A DNA stretch of 64,000 bases. Origin: Clostridia bacterium. GTDB lineage: Bacteria; Bacillota; Clostridia; Christensenellales; Aristaeellaceae. The position numbers and the translations under genes are program-made. The DNA lies in NCBI GenBank assembly GCA_017526525.1, contig JAFXRG010000041.1, positions 36,228 to 100,227 of the forward strand. Direction: 5' to 3'. Shown in pieces: positions 1 through 8,555 of this stretch. Below the pieces are notes generated by a model that saw nothing but the letters and a program-made list of their open reading frames with translations, was not told the DNA's origin and did not search any database. Position 1 is the stretch's first letter. The number at the start of each line of letters is the position of its first letter.

Positions 1-480
1 AAACTGTACAACCGCGGAGAAATCCAGCGGCGGATTACGGAACGGGTCGAAGAGAAAAAGAACCGGCCGGACGGAGAAGACGCAACCAGCATTGTCATGA
101 TTGACCTGGACGATTTCAAGCACATCAACGATACCTATGGCCACCAGGAGGGGGATCAGGTGCTGATGCGGATTTCCCATCTGATTCATGAAGCGATCGG
201 GAAACTGAATATCAACGCATCGGACGGCCGCTGGGGCGGAGAGGAATTTATGCTCATGCTTCCCGGTGTAACGCAGGAAGCTGCAGCGGCATTTGCTGAG
301 GAGGTCCGGCTGGCCATTGAGGGCCTGCAGTTTGAAAAATGCGGCAAAGTATCCGCCAGTTTCGGTGTGGCCCAGGCCATGCCCGCGGAAGACGCTGATC
401 CGCTGGTGGTTCGGGCGGACACGGCACTGTATAAGGCCAAGGCCGCCGGAAAGAATACCGTATGCCAGGCAAAGGAATAA
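1..480 (+). CDS. Diguanylate cyclase GGDEF domain, C-terminal part (5' end outside window)
   Basis: The reading frame is open from base 1, so the start lies upstream of the window; 159 residues are visible. They make up nearly a whole GGDEF domain: the substrate-site stretch DLDDFKHINDTYGH (about residues 35-48), the signature WGGEEF (GGEEF at residues 79-83) and the closing ALYKAKAAGKN helix. GGDEF domains condense two GTP into cyclic di-GMP. The G-G-E-E-F variant is normally active. Whether a sensor or membrane segment precedes it cannot be seen. The gene ends on a bidirectional terminator shared with the convergent neighbour. The domain call is firm; activity is inferred. Confidence 0.93.
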   Translation, partial: KLYNRGEIQRRITERVEEKKNRPDGEDATSIVMIDLDDFKHINDTYGHQEGDQVLMRISHLIHEAIGKLNINASDGRWGGEEFMLMLPGVTQEAAAAFAEEVRLAIEGLQFEKCGKVSASFGVAQAMPAEDADPLVVRADTALYKAKAAGKNTVCQAKE

Positions 481-482
481 AT

Positions 483-526
483 AAAAAACGGCTGGCAGGG
501 GTTTTGCTCCCTGCCAGCCGTTTTTT
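483..526. terminator. Bidirectional intrinsic terminator
   Basis: A 12-bp perfect GC-rich stem (489-500 with 509-520) with a short loop is flanked by an A run on the left and a T run on the right. It therefore gives a U tract on both strands. It sits between two convergent genes, and the TAA of the minus-strand gene is part of its flank. Confidence 0.9.
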
Positions 527-2252
527 ATCTTGGAGACAGCTGGGTCGCACCGCTGGGCATATCAAAGGCACTGTTGCTGTAGTATACGGTTCCGTTGCTT
601 CCCTCCCAGACATAGTCGTAGGAGGTGGAAATACTGCAGCTGTACCCGTCGCTGGTGGTATATTCATTCCGGTCAAAGATATAGTCCGAGAACCGGTCCG
701 AGGCGCTGTAACTTGAAGAGGACAGGTAGCTGTTCACGGACTGGGAAGTCAGCGCGTTCATGGCCCTGACGTAGGCATTGCTGGCTGCGATGGCAGCGGC
801 CCAGGTGCTTTGAATATGCCGCTGGATCTCTTTGGTCAGATCCTCCTGAAGCTGTTTGAATGTATCGCTGACGGCGGTGTTTGCAATGAAGGCCTGGAAG
901 TCAGTTGCATGAATCCGTTCATAATCGGAAAGAGGACAGGACATATAGTAGTATTCAGGGATATCCCAGGCAGTCATCACTTCGCCTGCGGCATTGAGCT
1001 GATAAGCCCGTACTTCGGCGAGGATGCACAGGGCATAGGTTACGCCTCCGTATTCATAGGTGTATACTTTGTGGGCTGCGGTAACGTCGAACCAGTTCGT
1101 ATTAATATGATTTTGTGCTTTCAATCCGGGCTCAACTTCATTTCTGTATTCATTCAGGGCAGCTTCCACCTTGCTGTTGAAGAAAGAGGAATCCTCATTT
1201 TTCCAGAAGGAAGATCCGGAAACCAGCCTGGAAGCAAGCCAGTCGCAGCACTGGGAAGCGTCCATGTACCTCATCATAAAGATGTACATCTGCGAGTCCA
1301 GTTGTCCGTCCCTGTGGGGGAAGTAACCGGATTTGATCCGCTCAAGATACATTTCGCTGCTGAAATAGCCCAGCGTGGAAGATGCGGAGTTTGAAACGAC
1401 TTGCGCGTGAACACGAATCGGTGCGCCCAGGCAGGTGGTTTCGTCCCCGCAATGTACTTCCGAATACAGGGTGTATCCTGCCGGAACGGCACACTTTCCC
1501 AGCCCGGCGCCCTGCCACGTGATCGGCTGCATCGTGAAGGAGCCAACCCCGTTCGCGAGAACGGGACCGGAGGGAGAAGGATTGGAGGGAGAAACTCCGG
1601 AGGCGGCTGCTTTGTGAAGGGTTTCTTCCGGAATAGCTACCGTGAAATCCGCAATGACCACCGCGGACGGCTGACCGCCGGAGAAAGAGAGAACCGTGCA
1701 GGAACGGTCAGGGTCCGGAAGATCATTTCCGGCCAGTAAATCCGCAAAGCCGTTTCCGTCGTAATGTGCGATGTTTTCGCCGGAATGCATCCAGTAGAAG
1801 CGGAAAGCATCCGGCAGCGGCAGCATTAGCGTATAGTCGCCGACAAAGCGGCCTACCGCGCTGTCATTACGGGTTGCAACGTAAACCTCTCCCAGGGGCC
1901 TGAAAACAACCGGAACCGTGTTTTCGCCGCCGTCAATGGCTATGGATCCGTCGTCCCGGACGGTTACCTGGGAAACCCTGTATTCCGCACCGCCAACCTG
2001 TACGGAACTGCCGGCGTGCAGTGCTTCAATATCTTCCAGCCGGTACTGATCCTGCGCATACAGGGAGACTTTGACGGAACCGCTGTTCAGGAGGCCGGAT
2101 GCATCCGGGATGTCCGCCAGATATACCCCCCAGGAGGTATTCACCTCCGTTTCAGCCGGAAAGGGAAGAACCATGTTTTCTTCTGCCAGGACGCTGCCTG
2201 AAGACAGCAGGATCATGGAGAGAACCAGGAAAAGGGCGAATATGCGTTTCAT
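525..2252 (-). CDS. Secreted protein of unknown function (575 aa)
   Basis: Not assigned to a family I recognise. Residues 1-23 form a clear signal peptide (KR, hydrophobic core, VLA-EE cleavage site), so the protein is probably exported. Residues about 60-175 resemble the N-terminal part of the secreted protein at 8556-9530: LYAQDQY at 64-70 followed by I-x-A-L and a G-x-x-V strand, then LPLPDAF at 144-150 followed by SGE. The rest (about 200-575) has a mixed region with several Cys and a Ser/Tyr-rich C-terminus. The start has AGGAGG six bases upstream. It has its own promoter with a perfect palindrome in it. Function unknown; a cell-surface or binding role is only a guess. Confidence 0.85.
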   Translation of the reverse strand: MKRIFALFLVLSMILLSSGSVLAEENMVLPFPAETEVNTSWGVYLADIPDASGLLNSGSVKVSLYAQDQYRLEDIEALHAGSSVQVGGAEYRVSQVTVRDDGSIAIDGGENTVPVVFRPLGEVYVATRNDSAVGRFVGDYTLMLPLPDAFRFYWMHSGENIAHYDGNGFADLLAGNDLPDPDRSCTVLSFSGGQPSAVVIADFTVAIPEETLHKAAASGVSPSNPSPSGPVLANGVGSFTMQPITWQGAGLGKCAVPAGYTLYSEVHCGDETTCLGAPIRVHAQVVSNSASSTLGYFSSEMYLERIKSGYFPHRDGQLDSQMYIFMMRYMDASQCCDWLASRLVSGSSFWKNEDSSFFNSKVEAALNEYRNEVEPGLKAQNHINTNWFDVTAAHKVYTYEYGGVTYALCILAEVRAYQLNAAGEVMTAWDIPEYYYMSCPLSDYERIHATDFQAFIANTAVSDTFKQLQEDLTKEIQRHIQSTWAAAIAASNAYVRAMNALTSQSVNSYLSSSSYSASDRFSDYIFDRNEYTTSDGYSCSISTSYDYVWEGSNGTVYYSNSAFDMPSGATQLSPR

Positions 2253-2361
2253 GAGAATCCTCCTTTTTGTGATGGCTTGACCGGCCGCGCCGGAGCTGTG
2301 TTTCTTTTTCGATAGGTCAGACGTACAGAGAGGGCGGAAAGTTCCTTTTTTTGCTGATGTT

Positions 2362-2390
2362 ATTATAACGAATCTGAACGTTCAGATCAA
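2362..2390 (-). promoter_or_regulatory. Sigma-A-type promoter of the 575-aa secreted protein gene
   Basis: On the minus strand, TTGATC (2390-2385), 17 bases, then TATAAT (2367-2362). It lies about 110 bp upstream of the start at 2252. Confidence 0.7.
2372..2387. promoter_or_regulatory. Perfect 16-bp palindrome inside the promoter (operator candidate)
   Basis: ATCTGAACGTTCAGAT is a perfect inverted repeat with no spacer. It fills most of the -35/-10 spacer and overlaps the last bases of the -35. That placement is typical of a repressor operator. The regulator is not identifiable from the site. Confidence 0.55.
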
Positions 2391-2426
2391 CGGGAAGCTT
2401 TGCCTGAAGTTTATATATATGAAAGC

Positions 2427-2450
2427 ACGCCTGCCGGGGCCGGCAGGCGT
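2427..2450. terminator. Strong GC-rich hairpin, terminator-like
   Basis: An 11-bp perfect stem with a two-base loop, followed on the plus strand by ATTTTTT. The genes on both sides run on the minus strand, where the tract after the hairpin is only GCTTTCATATATA. It probably ends the 2468-4231 transcript less efficiently, and also blocks plus-strand antisense transcription. Confidence 0.6.
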
Positions 2451-2467
2451 ATTTTTTCGCATTGCAT

Positions 2468-4231
2468 TCAGCGAATGATCCGATAAAGCTCATATCTTCC
2501 GGGTACAGCCGTAAGCTCAAATACGGTTTCGCCGTCCCGGGTATACAGCGGGGAAATCCGGGAAGGTTCACCGGCAGGACTGCTTTTCCGGACGGGCATT
2601 TCAAGGGACCGGGCTTCTCCGGCCACATGCAGGTAAACCGTCAAGGGCTGGGCCTGGGAGGTAACATAGGGATAAATAATCAGCGTATCATTATCATAGG
2701 GGAAGAGGCTGATGCCGGCTTTACACGCAAGATATGCGCCGGTATTGAATTCCTTTCGGATCCGGGTCAGCACCCGGCCGGGCATTTTGTAAAAATCCGG
2801 GAATGAATCCGGGACCGCCAGGGTCCACATCTGTCCGTTTCCGTAGGTATCCTTCAGGAAGATGCCGAAGCTTTCCTCTGTATCCGCTACTTTTGCGACA
2901 GCCCAGGTGGAATTGTTCCGGAATTCGCATACCGGGACATTGATTTCTTCGGTTCCGGTGGGGAAGTCCAGTCCGCGGTGGCTGTTTTCCACCCGGTAGC
3001 GGCGTCCGTGAATATGCCGGCCGGTGAAACGAATGGAAGTCATCCGCTGAATACCGCGATCCATGGCGGCTTCCAGGAAGCCGCTGGTCACCAGGGCTTT
3101 GCCGCCTTCCGCGACATATTTTTCAAGCTTTTCCACCACATTGGGATCGCAGGCGGAGGAACGGGTCAGCAGGAGGGCGGATGCTTTTTCCGGCCAGAAG
3201 GGCGTCAGCATGACCGGCAGGCCGCACATGCCCAGGAAATCCTGTACGTTATCCTCTCCCTGGCAGTTGTCCGGCAGATAGCATGGAATGCCAGCCGGGG
3301 ACCCGCAGTGATCCATCACCTCATCCAGCTTATCCAGATGATATCCCAGGGAAGGAACGAAGGGATGGTCTGCCAGTGCCTGGAAACAGAACATCATGAC
3401 TTCCTTCGGCCGGGAGAAAACCGTCAGGAAGGCCTGCTCCAGATACTGCTCCGTGATGCGGAGATCAAAAGGATCAAACCAGCCGCCGCCGTTATGGCCC
3501 GGCCACATGGATTCAAAATAGGTCATCAGGGAATAGCTCAGGTAGCGGGGGAGATGCTGATCCGTTGTGATGGTATCCCGGGCTTCTGTTCCGGTGTAGA
3601 TTCGGTCGAACAGCTTCCGCTGCGCCGCGGGGTTATAACCTGTTTCCTGGTAGCTTTCCGCCCAGTTCGGATACTTGATGGTGATCCGACAGGCAGGGTT
3701 GGCAGCCTTTGCGGGGCTGATGACATCCTCCCGGCTGACCTTTTCCATCAGAGCGAGCCGGTAGGCCTGCCAGCTTCCATCCCTGATGCCATGGGAGAGG
3801 TTGTATTCATCGCGCCCCCTGCGGCAGGCACTGCAGGTGCAGTTGGTGAAAAAGAAATCATCGATGATGAATTCATTGAAATGCTTCCCCAGATATGAAC
3901 AGACGTCCCGCAGGCGGGCAAGCATTTTTTCGTCGTTATAACAGAAGGTGTCAAAAAGACGCTGTTTCGGCGGATCTCCCTCCGGTGTCGGAATTGTCGT
4001 GGTGAGACCGCCGGCGACCTCGATGCCATGCTCTTCGAAGACCTTCCGGCAAAGCTCCAGATGCGCTTCATCCGCCAGAACGCCGGAGCGGAAAGGCTCC
4101 AGATACACCTTGTCTACCCGCATGTGCTTTTCAAAAAAGGCGATATCCTTTTCCAGCTTTTCTTTTTCCGCACGGGCTGTTCCCTGAGCGACAAAATAGT
4201 ATACAAGCCTGAAATTCCGGTAGTTGCCCAT
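2468..4231 (-). CDS. Glycosidase-like protein, possible TIM barrel plus GATase-like domain (587 aa)
   Basis: Not securely assigned. It has no signal peptide, so it is probably cytoplasmic. Residues about 5-330 look barrel-like: alternating strands and helices with FIIDDFFF followed by a C-T-C-x-x-C motif, and PNWAESYQETGY. This is reminiscent of GH42 and related beta-glycosidase-like families. Residues about 360-420 (LPVMLTPFWPEKA, then LEKYVAEGGKALVTSG) resemble the GATase-like trimerisation domain that follows the barrel in GH42. The tail is beta-rich. The start at 4231 has GGGAGG nine bases upstream. It is followed on the same strand, 41 bp upstream, by the ABC exporter pair. Glycosidase activity is inference; the catalytic acids were not identified. 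Confidence 0.7.
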   Translation of the reverse strand: MGNYRNFRLVYYFVAQGTARAEKEKLEKDIAFFEKHMRVDKVYLEPFRSGVLADEAHLELCRKVFEEHGIEVAGGLTTTIPTPEGDPPKQRLFDTFCYNDEKMLARLRDVCSYLGKHFNEFIIDDFFFTNCTCSACRRGRDEYNLSHGIRDGSWQAYRLALMEKVSREDVISPAKAANPACRITIKYPNWAESYQETGYNPAAQRKLFDRIYTGTEARDTITTDQHLPRYLSYSLMTYFESMWPGHNGGGWFDPFDLRITEQYLEQAFLTVFSRPKEVMMFCFQALADHPFVPSLGYHLDKLDEVMDHCGSPAGIPCYLPDNCQGEDNVQDFLGMCGLPVMLTPFWPEKASALLLTRSSACDPNVVEKLEKYVAEGGKALVTSGFLEAAMDRGIQRMTSIRFTGRHIHGRRYRVENSHRGLDFPTGTEEINVPVCEFRNNSTWAVAKVADTEESFGIFLKDTYGNGQMWTLAVPDSFPDFYKMPGRVLTRIRKEFNTGAYLACKAGISLFPYDNDTLIIYPYVTSQAQPLTVYLHVAGEARSLEMPVRKSSPAGEPSRISPLYTRDGETVFELTAVPGRYELYRIIR

Positions 4232-4272
4232 GAAAAGAAACCTCCCTGTTCATCTTTTATGCTGTGCCGCCG

Positions 4273-6096
4273 TTACGCAGCCCGGTCAAACTGGCTGTTG
4301 AACAGTTCCGCATAGAAGCCGCCCTTGGCCAGCAGCTCTTCATGGCTTCCCTGTTCCACGATATCCCCGTCCCGAAGCACCAGAATAATATCTGCGTTCC
4401 GGATGGTGGACAGACGGTGCGCGATCACAAAGCTGGTACGATGTTCTGTAAGCCGGTCCATGGCCTGCTGGGTAATCAGTTCCGTGCGTGTATCCACGGA
4501 GGAGGTCGCTTCATCCAGAATCAGCATGGGACTGTTCTGAATCATGGCCCGGGCAATTGTCATCAGCTGCTTCTGGCCTTCGGAAATTGTTGTATTGTCC
4601 GACAGGATCGTATCATAGCCTTCGGGAAGCGCTTTGATGAAGGAATGAATTCCGCAGGCTTTGCAGGCAGCCTTCATCTGCTCTTCCGTCACATGCTGTG
4701 TGTTGTAAAGCAGGTTTTCACGAACCGTTCCTTCAAACAGCCAGGTATCCTGCAGGACCATACCGAACTGATCATGGACCTCGCTGCGCTTCATATCCCG
4801 GGTGTTGGTGCCGTCGATCAGGATCTCCCCGTCCGTGGTTTCATAAAAGCGCATCAGAAGGTTGACCAGCGTGGTTTTGCCCGCACCGGTGGGGCCGACA
4901 ATGGCCACCTTCTGGCCGGGAAGGATGTGGGCGGAGAAATCTTTGATGATGAGTTCCTCCGGTTTGTCAGGGTAGGCGAACCGGACATGACGGAACTCCA
5001 CTTCGCCCCGGACTGTATCGATCTTTTTTCCTTTTTCCGCTTCGCCGTCCATTTCCGGTTCGTTCAGGAATTCAAAAATCCGCTCCCCGGCTGCTGCGGC
5101 CGACTGCAGGTTGGTCATGGCCTGGCCGATTTGCTGCACCGGGCTCTGGAACTGCCGCACATAGATCATGAAAGCGGTAATGACGCCGAAAGTAATCGTA
5201 CCGTTCATGGCCAGAACGGCGCCGATCACGCACACGGCCACATATCCGAAATTGCCGATGAAACCCATCAGGGGCTGAACGAGCCCTCCCAGGAACTGGC
5301 TTTTGAAGTTTGCTGCCTTTACTGCCGCGTTCAGCCGGTCGAATTCCGTTTTCACCTGCCGGTCCGCATTGGAAACGCGGATGATGTCATGACCGGTATA
5401 CATTTCCTCAATATATCCGTTCAGGTCCCCCAGGTTCTGCTGCCGGGCGATAAAGTATTTCTGGCTCCGGCCGATGATGATGATCATCAGGATCATGGCA
5501 AGGACCGTGGAAGCCACCGAGGTACCTGCCATGATCCAGTTTGTAATGACCATCATGATCAGACAGCCGACAAACTGGGCGACGGAGGATACAATGGTTG
5601 CCAGGGAATTGGACAGGGAAAAGCTGATCGTATCCACATCATTGGTGATCCGGGACAGCACATCCCCGTGCTCGTGAAAGTTAAAATAGCTCAGGGGCAG
5701 CCGGTTGATTTTTTCCACAATGTCCCTGCGCATCCGTTTGGACAACCGCTGGCTGAAGCCAGCCATCAGGTAATGCTGCAGGAAGGTCAGCAGGGCACTG
5801 ACGGCATAGATCACTGCCAGCAGGATGCCCGTTCGGGCAATTCCGGCCATATCAATACCGGACATCAGCCCGGCTGTAATATAGTCCGTAATTTTGCTGA
5901 TCTGCCGGGGACCGATGATGGTCAGCGCGGCACCTCCCGCGGCAAAAAGCAGGGAGATGATGACAACCGCCGCATCCTTCCGGCTGTAATTCAGCAAATC
6001 CCCCATGGCTTTTTTCATATTCCGGGGCTTTTCAGGCACGCCCCCGGGCCCGAAACGCGCATTGCGCCGGGCCTTTCCGCTTTGATTTCCGTGCAT
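4273..6096 (-). CDS. ABC exporter half-transporter, consensus catalytic Walker B (heterodimer partner)
   Basis: Six-helix type IV membrane domain (about residues 20-320) followed by a nucleotide-binding domain: Walker A GPTGAGKTT, signature ISEGQKQ, Walker B LILDEATSSVD and switch IAHR. The Walker B glutamate is intact but the signature departs from LSGGQ. This is the mirror image of its neighbour and typical of heterodimeric exporters such as TM287/288 and BmrCD. I place the start at 6096: its ATG overlaps the upstream stop as TGATG, with GGAGGG eight bases upstream. An in-frame start 63 bases earlier lies inside the neighbour and has no such signal. Substrate unknown; drug, lipid or peptide export is possible. 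Confidence 0.93.
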   Translation of the reverse strand: MHGNQSGKARRNARFGPGGVPEKPRNMKKAMGDLLNYSRKDAAVVIISLLFAAGGAALTIIGPRQISKITDYITAGLMSGIDMAGIARTGILLAVIYAVSALLTFLQHYLMAGFSQRLSKRMRRDIVEKINRLPLSYFNFHEHGDVLSRITNDVDTISFSLSNSLATIVSSVAQFVGCLIMMVITNWIMAGTSVASTVLAMILMIIIIGRSQKYFIARQQNLGDLNGYIEEMYTGHDIIRVSNADRQVKTEFDRLNAAVKAANFKSQFLGGLVQPLMGFIGNFGYVAVCVIGAVLAMNGTITFGVITAFMIYVRQFQSPVQQIGQAMTNLQSAAAAGERIFEFLNEPEMDGEAEKGKKIDTVRGEVEFRHVRFAYPDKPEELIIKDFSAHILPGQKVAIVGPTGAGKTTLVNLLMRFYETTDGEILIDGTNTRDMKRSEVHDQFGMVLQDTWLFEGTVRENLLYNTQHVTEEQMKAACKACGIHSFIKALPEGYDTILSDNTTISEGQKQLMTIARAMIQNSPMLILDEATSSVDTRTELITQQAMDRLTEHRTSFVIAHRLSTIRNADIILVLRDGDIVEQGSHEELLAKGGFYAELFNSQFDRAA

Positions 6097-7868
6097 CAGG
6101 CTCCCTCCAGTTCCGTACGGGAGAGCTGCGATTCCGCAATCTCCCGGTAAATACTGCAATGCTCCATCAGTTCCTCATGGGTACCGATTCCGGCGACCTT
6201 TCCTTCCTCCAGGACCACAATCCGGTCCGCGTGCTTAATGGTACCGATTCGCTGGGCGACGATCAGGCAGGAAGTTCCTTTCAGGTCCGTGGCAAGGCGT
6301 TTCCGCAGAGCGGAATCCGTCCGGTAATCCAGGGCGGAGAAGGAATCGTCAAAAATGAGGATTTCCGGTTTCCTGGCAATGGTCCTGGCAATGGACAGGC
6401 GCTGTTTTTGTCCGCCGGACAGGTTTGCACCGCCCTGGGCGACATTGGCGTCATATTCTCCCGGAAGCTTTTCGACGAAATCCGCGGCCTGGGCAATATC
6501 CAGGGCAGTTTTCCAGTCTTCTTCCGTGATGGGACGGCCGGTATCGCCGAAGGTCAGGTTTTCCTTTACCGATCCGGAAAAGAGGACTGCTTTCTGTGAA
6601 ATATAACCGACTTTGGAATACAGCTGGCCGAATGTATACGTACGGATATCTTTTCCATCCAGCAGGATTTCACCCGCTGAAGGATCAAACAGGCGGGCCG
6701 CAAGGGAAACCAGCGTAGTTTTTCCGCTTCCGGTTGCACCGATAAAGGCGACTGTTTCACCGGGACGCACATCAAAGGAAATATCCTGCAGGCAGTCTTC
6801 CGACGCGTCCGCGTAACGGAAGGACACGTTCCGGAAGGACAGGCTGCCTTTTTCCGTACCTTTTGTTCCTTCGCCCTCCCGGACCCGGGGACGGGAGGCC
6901 AGCACTTCCTCGATCCGGGCGGCGGATACCTGCGCCCTGGGAAGCATCATAAAGATCATGACCATCATCATAAAGGACATGATCACATAGATGGCATAGG
7001 AGGAAAAGACCACGATTTCACTGAACATTTCCACCCGTTCCGCGATGGATGCCGGACCGAGAACGGGAATGCCGTTGACCAGGGAGGCTCCCAGCCAGTA
7101 GATGGCCAGGGAAAGGCCGCTCATGACCAGCGCAATGACCGGCATGAGCACCGCCAGATGCCGGGAGGTATACAGCTGGGTTGCCATCAGGTTTTGGTTG
7201 GCTTTTTCAAACTTGTCTTCCTGATATTTTTCCGCGTTGAAGGCGCGCACGATCCGAAGCCCTGTCAGGTTTTCCCTGGCGGATCGGTTTACATCATCGA
7301 TCTGCTGCTGCACAATACGGAACTTCGGAAGCAGCAGGCGCATGAGGATCAGGATCACCGTCATGATCACCACCACGGCCGCGGCGGTTACCAGGGAAAG
7401 CTGCCAGTTTTTCCCTATGATTTTCAGCACGGCCCATACCGCCATGATGGGAGCTTTGATCATAACCTGCAGTCCCATGGCTACCAGCATTTGAATCTGT
7501 GTTACGTCATTGGTGGTGCGGGTGATCAGGCTGGCGGTGGAGAACCGCTTGATTTCCTCCGCGCCGAAATCCGTTACCCGATGAAAGACCCTCTCCCGGA
7601 TGGTGAAGCTGAAGTTGGAGGCCAGCCTGGCAGCGAAATATCCCACAATCACCGCCAGCAGTGTACTGCCCAGCGTGCACAGGAGCATTTTGCCCCCGGC
7701 GATCCAGATGACAGACATGGCGCTGCCGGGAGTGACAATGAGGCGGGTAATATCACTCATGTAATCCGGCATGGTCAGATCCACCCAAACCTGGCCCGCT
7801 ACCAGCAGCACACACAGGAAGGCATACCACCGATCCTGCCTGCGCATAAAACGAAATGTTTTCCACAT
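6096..7868 (-). CDS. ABC exporter half-transporter, degenerate catalytic site (heterodimer partner)
   Basis: Membrane domain (about residues 15-320) with six hydrophobic segments, then a nucleotide-binding domain with Walker A GATGSGKTT and an intact LSGGQKQ signature. Walker B is LIFDDSFSALD, with Asp in place of the catalytic Glu, and the switch His is replaced (VAQR). This is the degenerate half of a heterodimeric exporter; the neighbour supplies the working Walker B. Its stop overlaps the partner start by one base, and the marR-type gene ends three bases before its ATG, so all three form one transcript from the promoter at 8353-8380. Regulation by the MarR protein is likely. Confidence 0.93.
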   Translation of the reverse strand: MWKTFRFMRRQDRWYAFLCVLLVAGQVWVDLTMPDYMSDITRLIVTPGSAMSVIWIAGGKMLLCTLGSTLLAVIVGYFAARLASNFSFTIRERVFHRVTDFGAEEIKRFSTASLITRTTNDVTQIQMLVAMGLQVMIKAPIMAVWAVLKIIGKNWQLSLVTAAAVVVIMTVILILMRLLLPKFRIVQQQIDDVNRSARENLTGLRIVRAFNAEKYQEDKFEKANQNLMATQLYTSRHLAVLMPVIALVMSGLSLAIYWLGASLVNGIPVLGPASIAERVEMFSEIVVFSSYAIYVIMSFMMMVMIFMMLPRAQVSAARIEEVLASRPRVREGEGTKGTEKGSLSFRNVSFRYADASEDCLQDISFDVRPGETVAFIGATGSGKTTLVSLAARLFDPSAGEILLDGKDIRTYTFGQLYSKVGYISQKAVLFSGSVKENLTFGDTGRPITEEDWKTALDIAQAADFVEKLPGEYDANVAQGGANLSGGQKQRLSIARTIARKPEILIFDDSFSALDYRTDSALRKRLATDLKGTSCLIVAQRIGTIKHADRIVVLEEGKVAGIGTHEELMEHCSIYREIAESQLSRTELEGA

Positions 7869-7871
7869 GGT

Positions 7872-8333
7872 CTACTTTGTCTCCTTGCATTGATTTCGAA
7901 GATAATCCTCCGCAATATTCAGCATTCTCTGATAGATGCGGATCAGGTTTTCCGTGTCTTCCCGGCCCAGACGGGACAGCAGCCCCGTTGTGGTTTTCAC
8001 GGCCTCCAGCTGCTTTTCCCGGACCAGCTGCCGGCCGGTATCGGACAGGGAGACCATGATTCCGCGCCGGTCCGACGGATTCATCACACGGCATGCATAT
8101 CCTTTTTTCTCCAGGGAATTCAACAGATTGGCCACTCCGCCGGAGCCGATGCCCATCACTTTGCCCAGTTCACCGGCTGAGATGGGCTTCTGCTTTTCAT
8201 TCAGGCAGTACATTACACCGAATTCACCCATTGAAAGGCATCGGGCATTCTGATGGACCGGTTTTCTTTGGGATTTGGTCAGCAGCTCAAGCAGTTTTTC
8301 CGCAGCCCGGCGGAAATAAATCTCATCTTCCAA
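7872..8333 (-). CDS. MarR family transcriptional regulator
   Basis: Winged-helix regulator of about 150 residues. The recognition region reads ISAGELGKVMGIGSGGVANLLNSLEKKGYA, followed by the wing with NPSDRRGIMVSLSDTGRQL, which is the MarR D-x-R-x-x-x-x-x-L-T-x-x-G pattern. It is the first gene of an operon with the ABC exporter pair, so it probably represses its own operon and responds to an exported compound. The start is uncertain: a TTG at 8333 has AGGTGA five bases upstream, while an in-frame GTG at 8342 has no binding site. I chose the TTG. The predicted mRNA start is only a few bases further up, so the leader is very short. Confidence 0.88.
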   Translation of the reverse strand: MEDEIYFRRAAEKLLELLTKSQRKPVHQNARCLSMGEFGVMYCLNEKQKPISAGELGKVMGIGSGGVANLLNSLEKKGYACRVMNPSDRRGIMVSLSDTGRQLVREKQLEAVKTTTGLLSRLGREDTENLIRIYQRMLNIAEDYLRNQCKETK

Positions 8334-8352
8334 GCATCTCACCTCATGAGAG

Positions 8353-8380
8353 ATTATATTCGGGACGACGGACTTGTCAA
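8353..8380 (-). promoter_or_regulatory. Promoter of the marR-ABC exporter operon
   Basis: Minus strand TTGACA (8380-8375), 16 bases, TATAAT (8358-8353): both boxes are consensus. An 8-bp palindrome CTCATGAG (8343-8350) lies just after the -10 and could be part of a MarR site, but is too short to be sure. Confidence 0.8.
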
Positions 8381-8555
8381 TATGGCATTTTTCTTATATT
8401 CTTTTTCTGAGATACCGGCAGCCGGATCCGTAAAAAACGGGATGCTTCCGGTAAAAGAATGCTTCTCCCAAAGAAAAATAAAAAAGGCGGCCGGGATGGG
8501 AACATTCCGCCGGAACGATCGTCCAACACAGTGAAAGGAAAAGGAGGAATCACTG

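Noticed and set aside
4264-6150. A 628-codon plus-strand open frame opposite the first ABC exporter gene
   Set aside because: His- and Gly-rich nonsense composition, no ribosome binding site, and a conserved ABC gene on the other strand.
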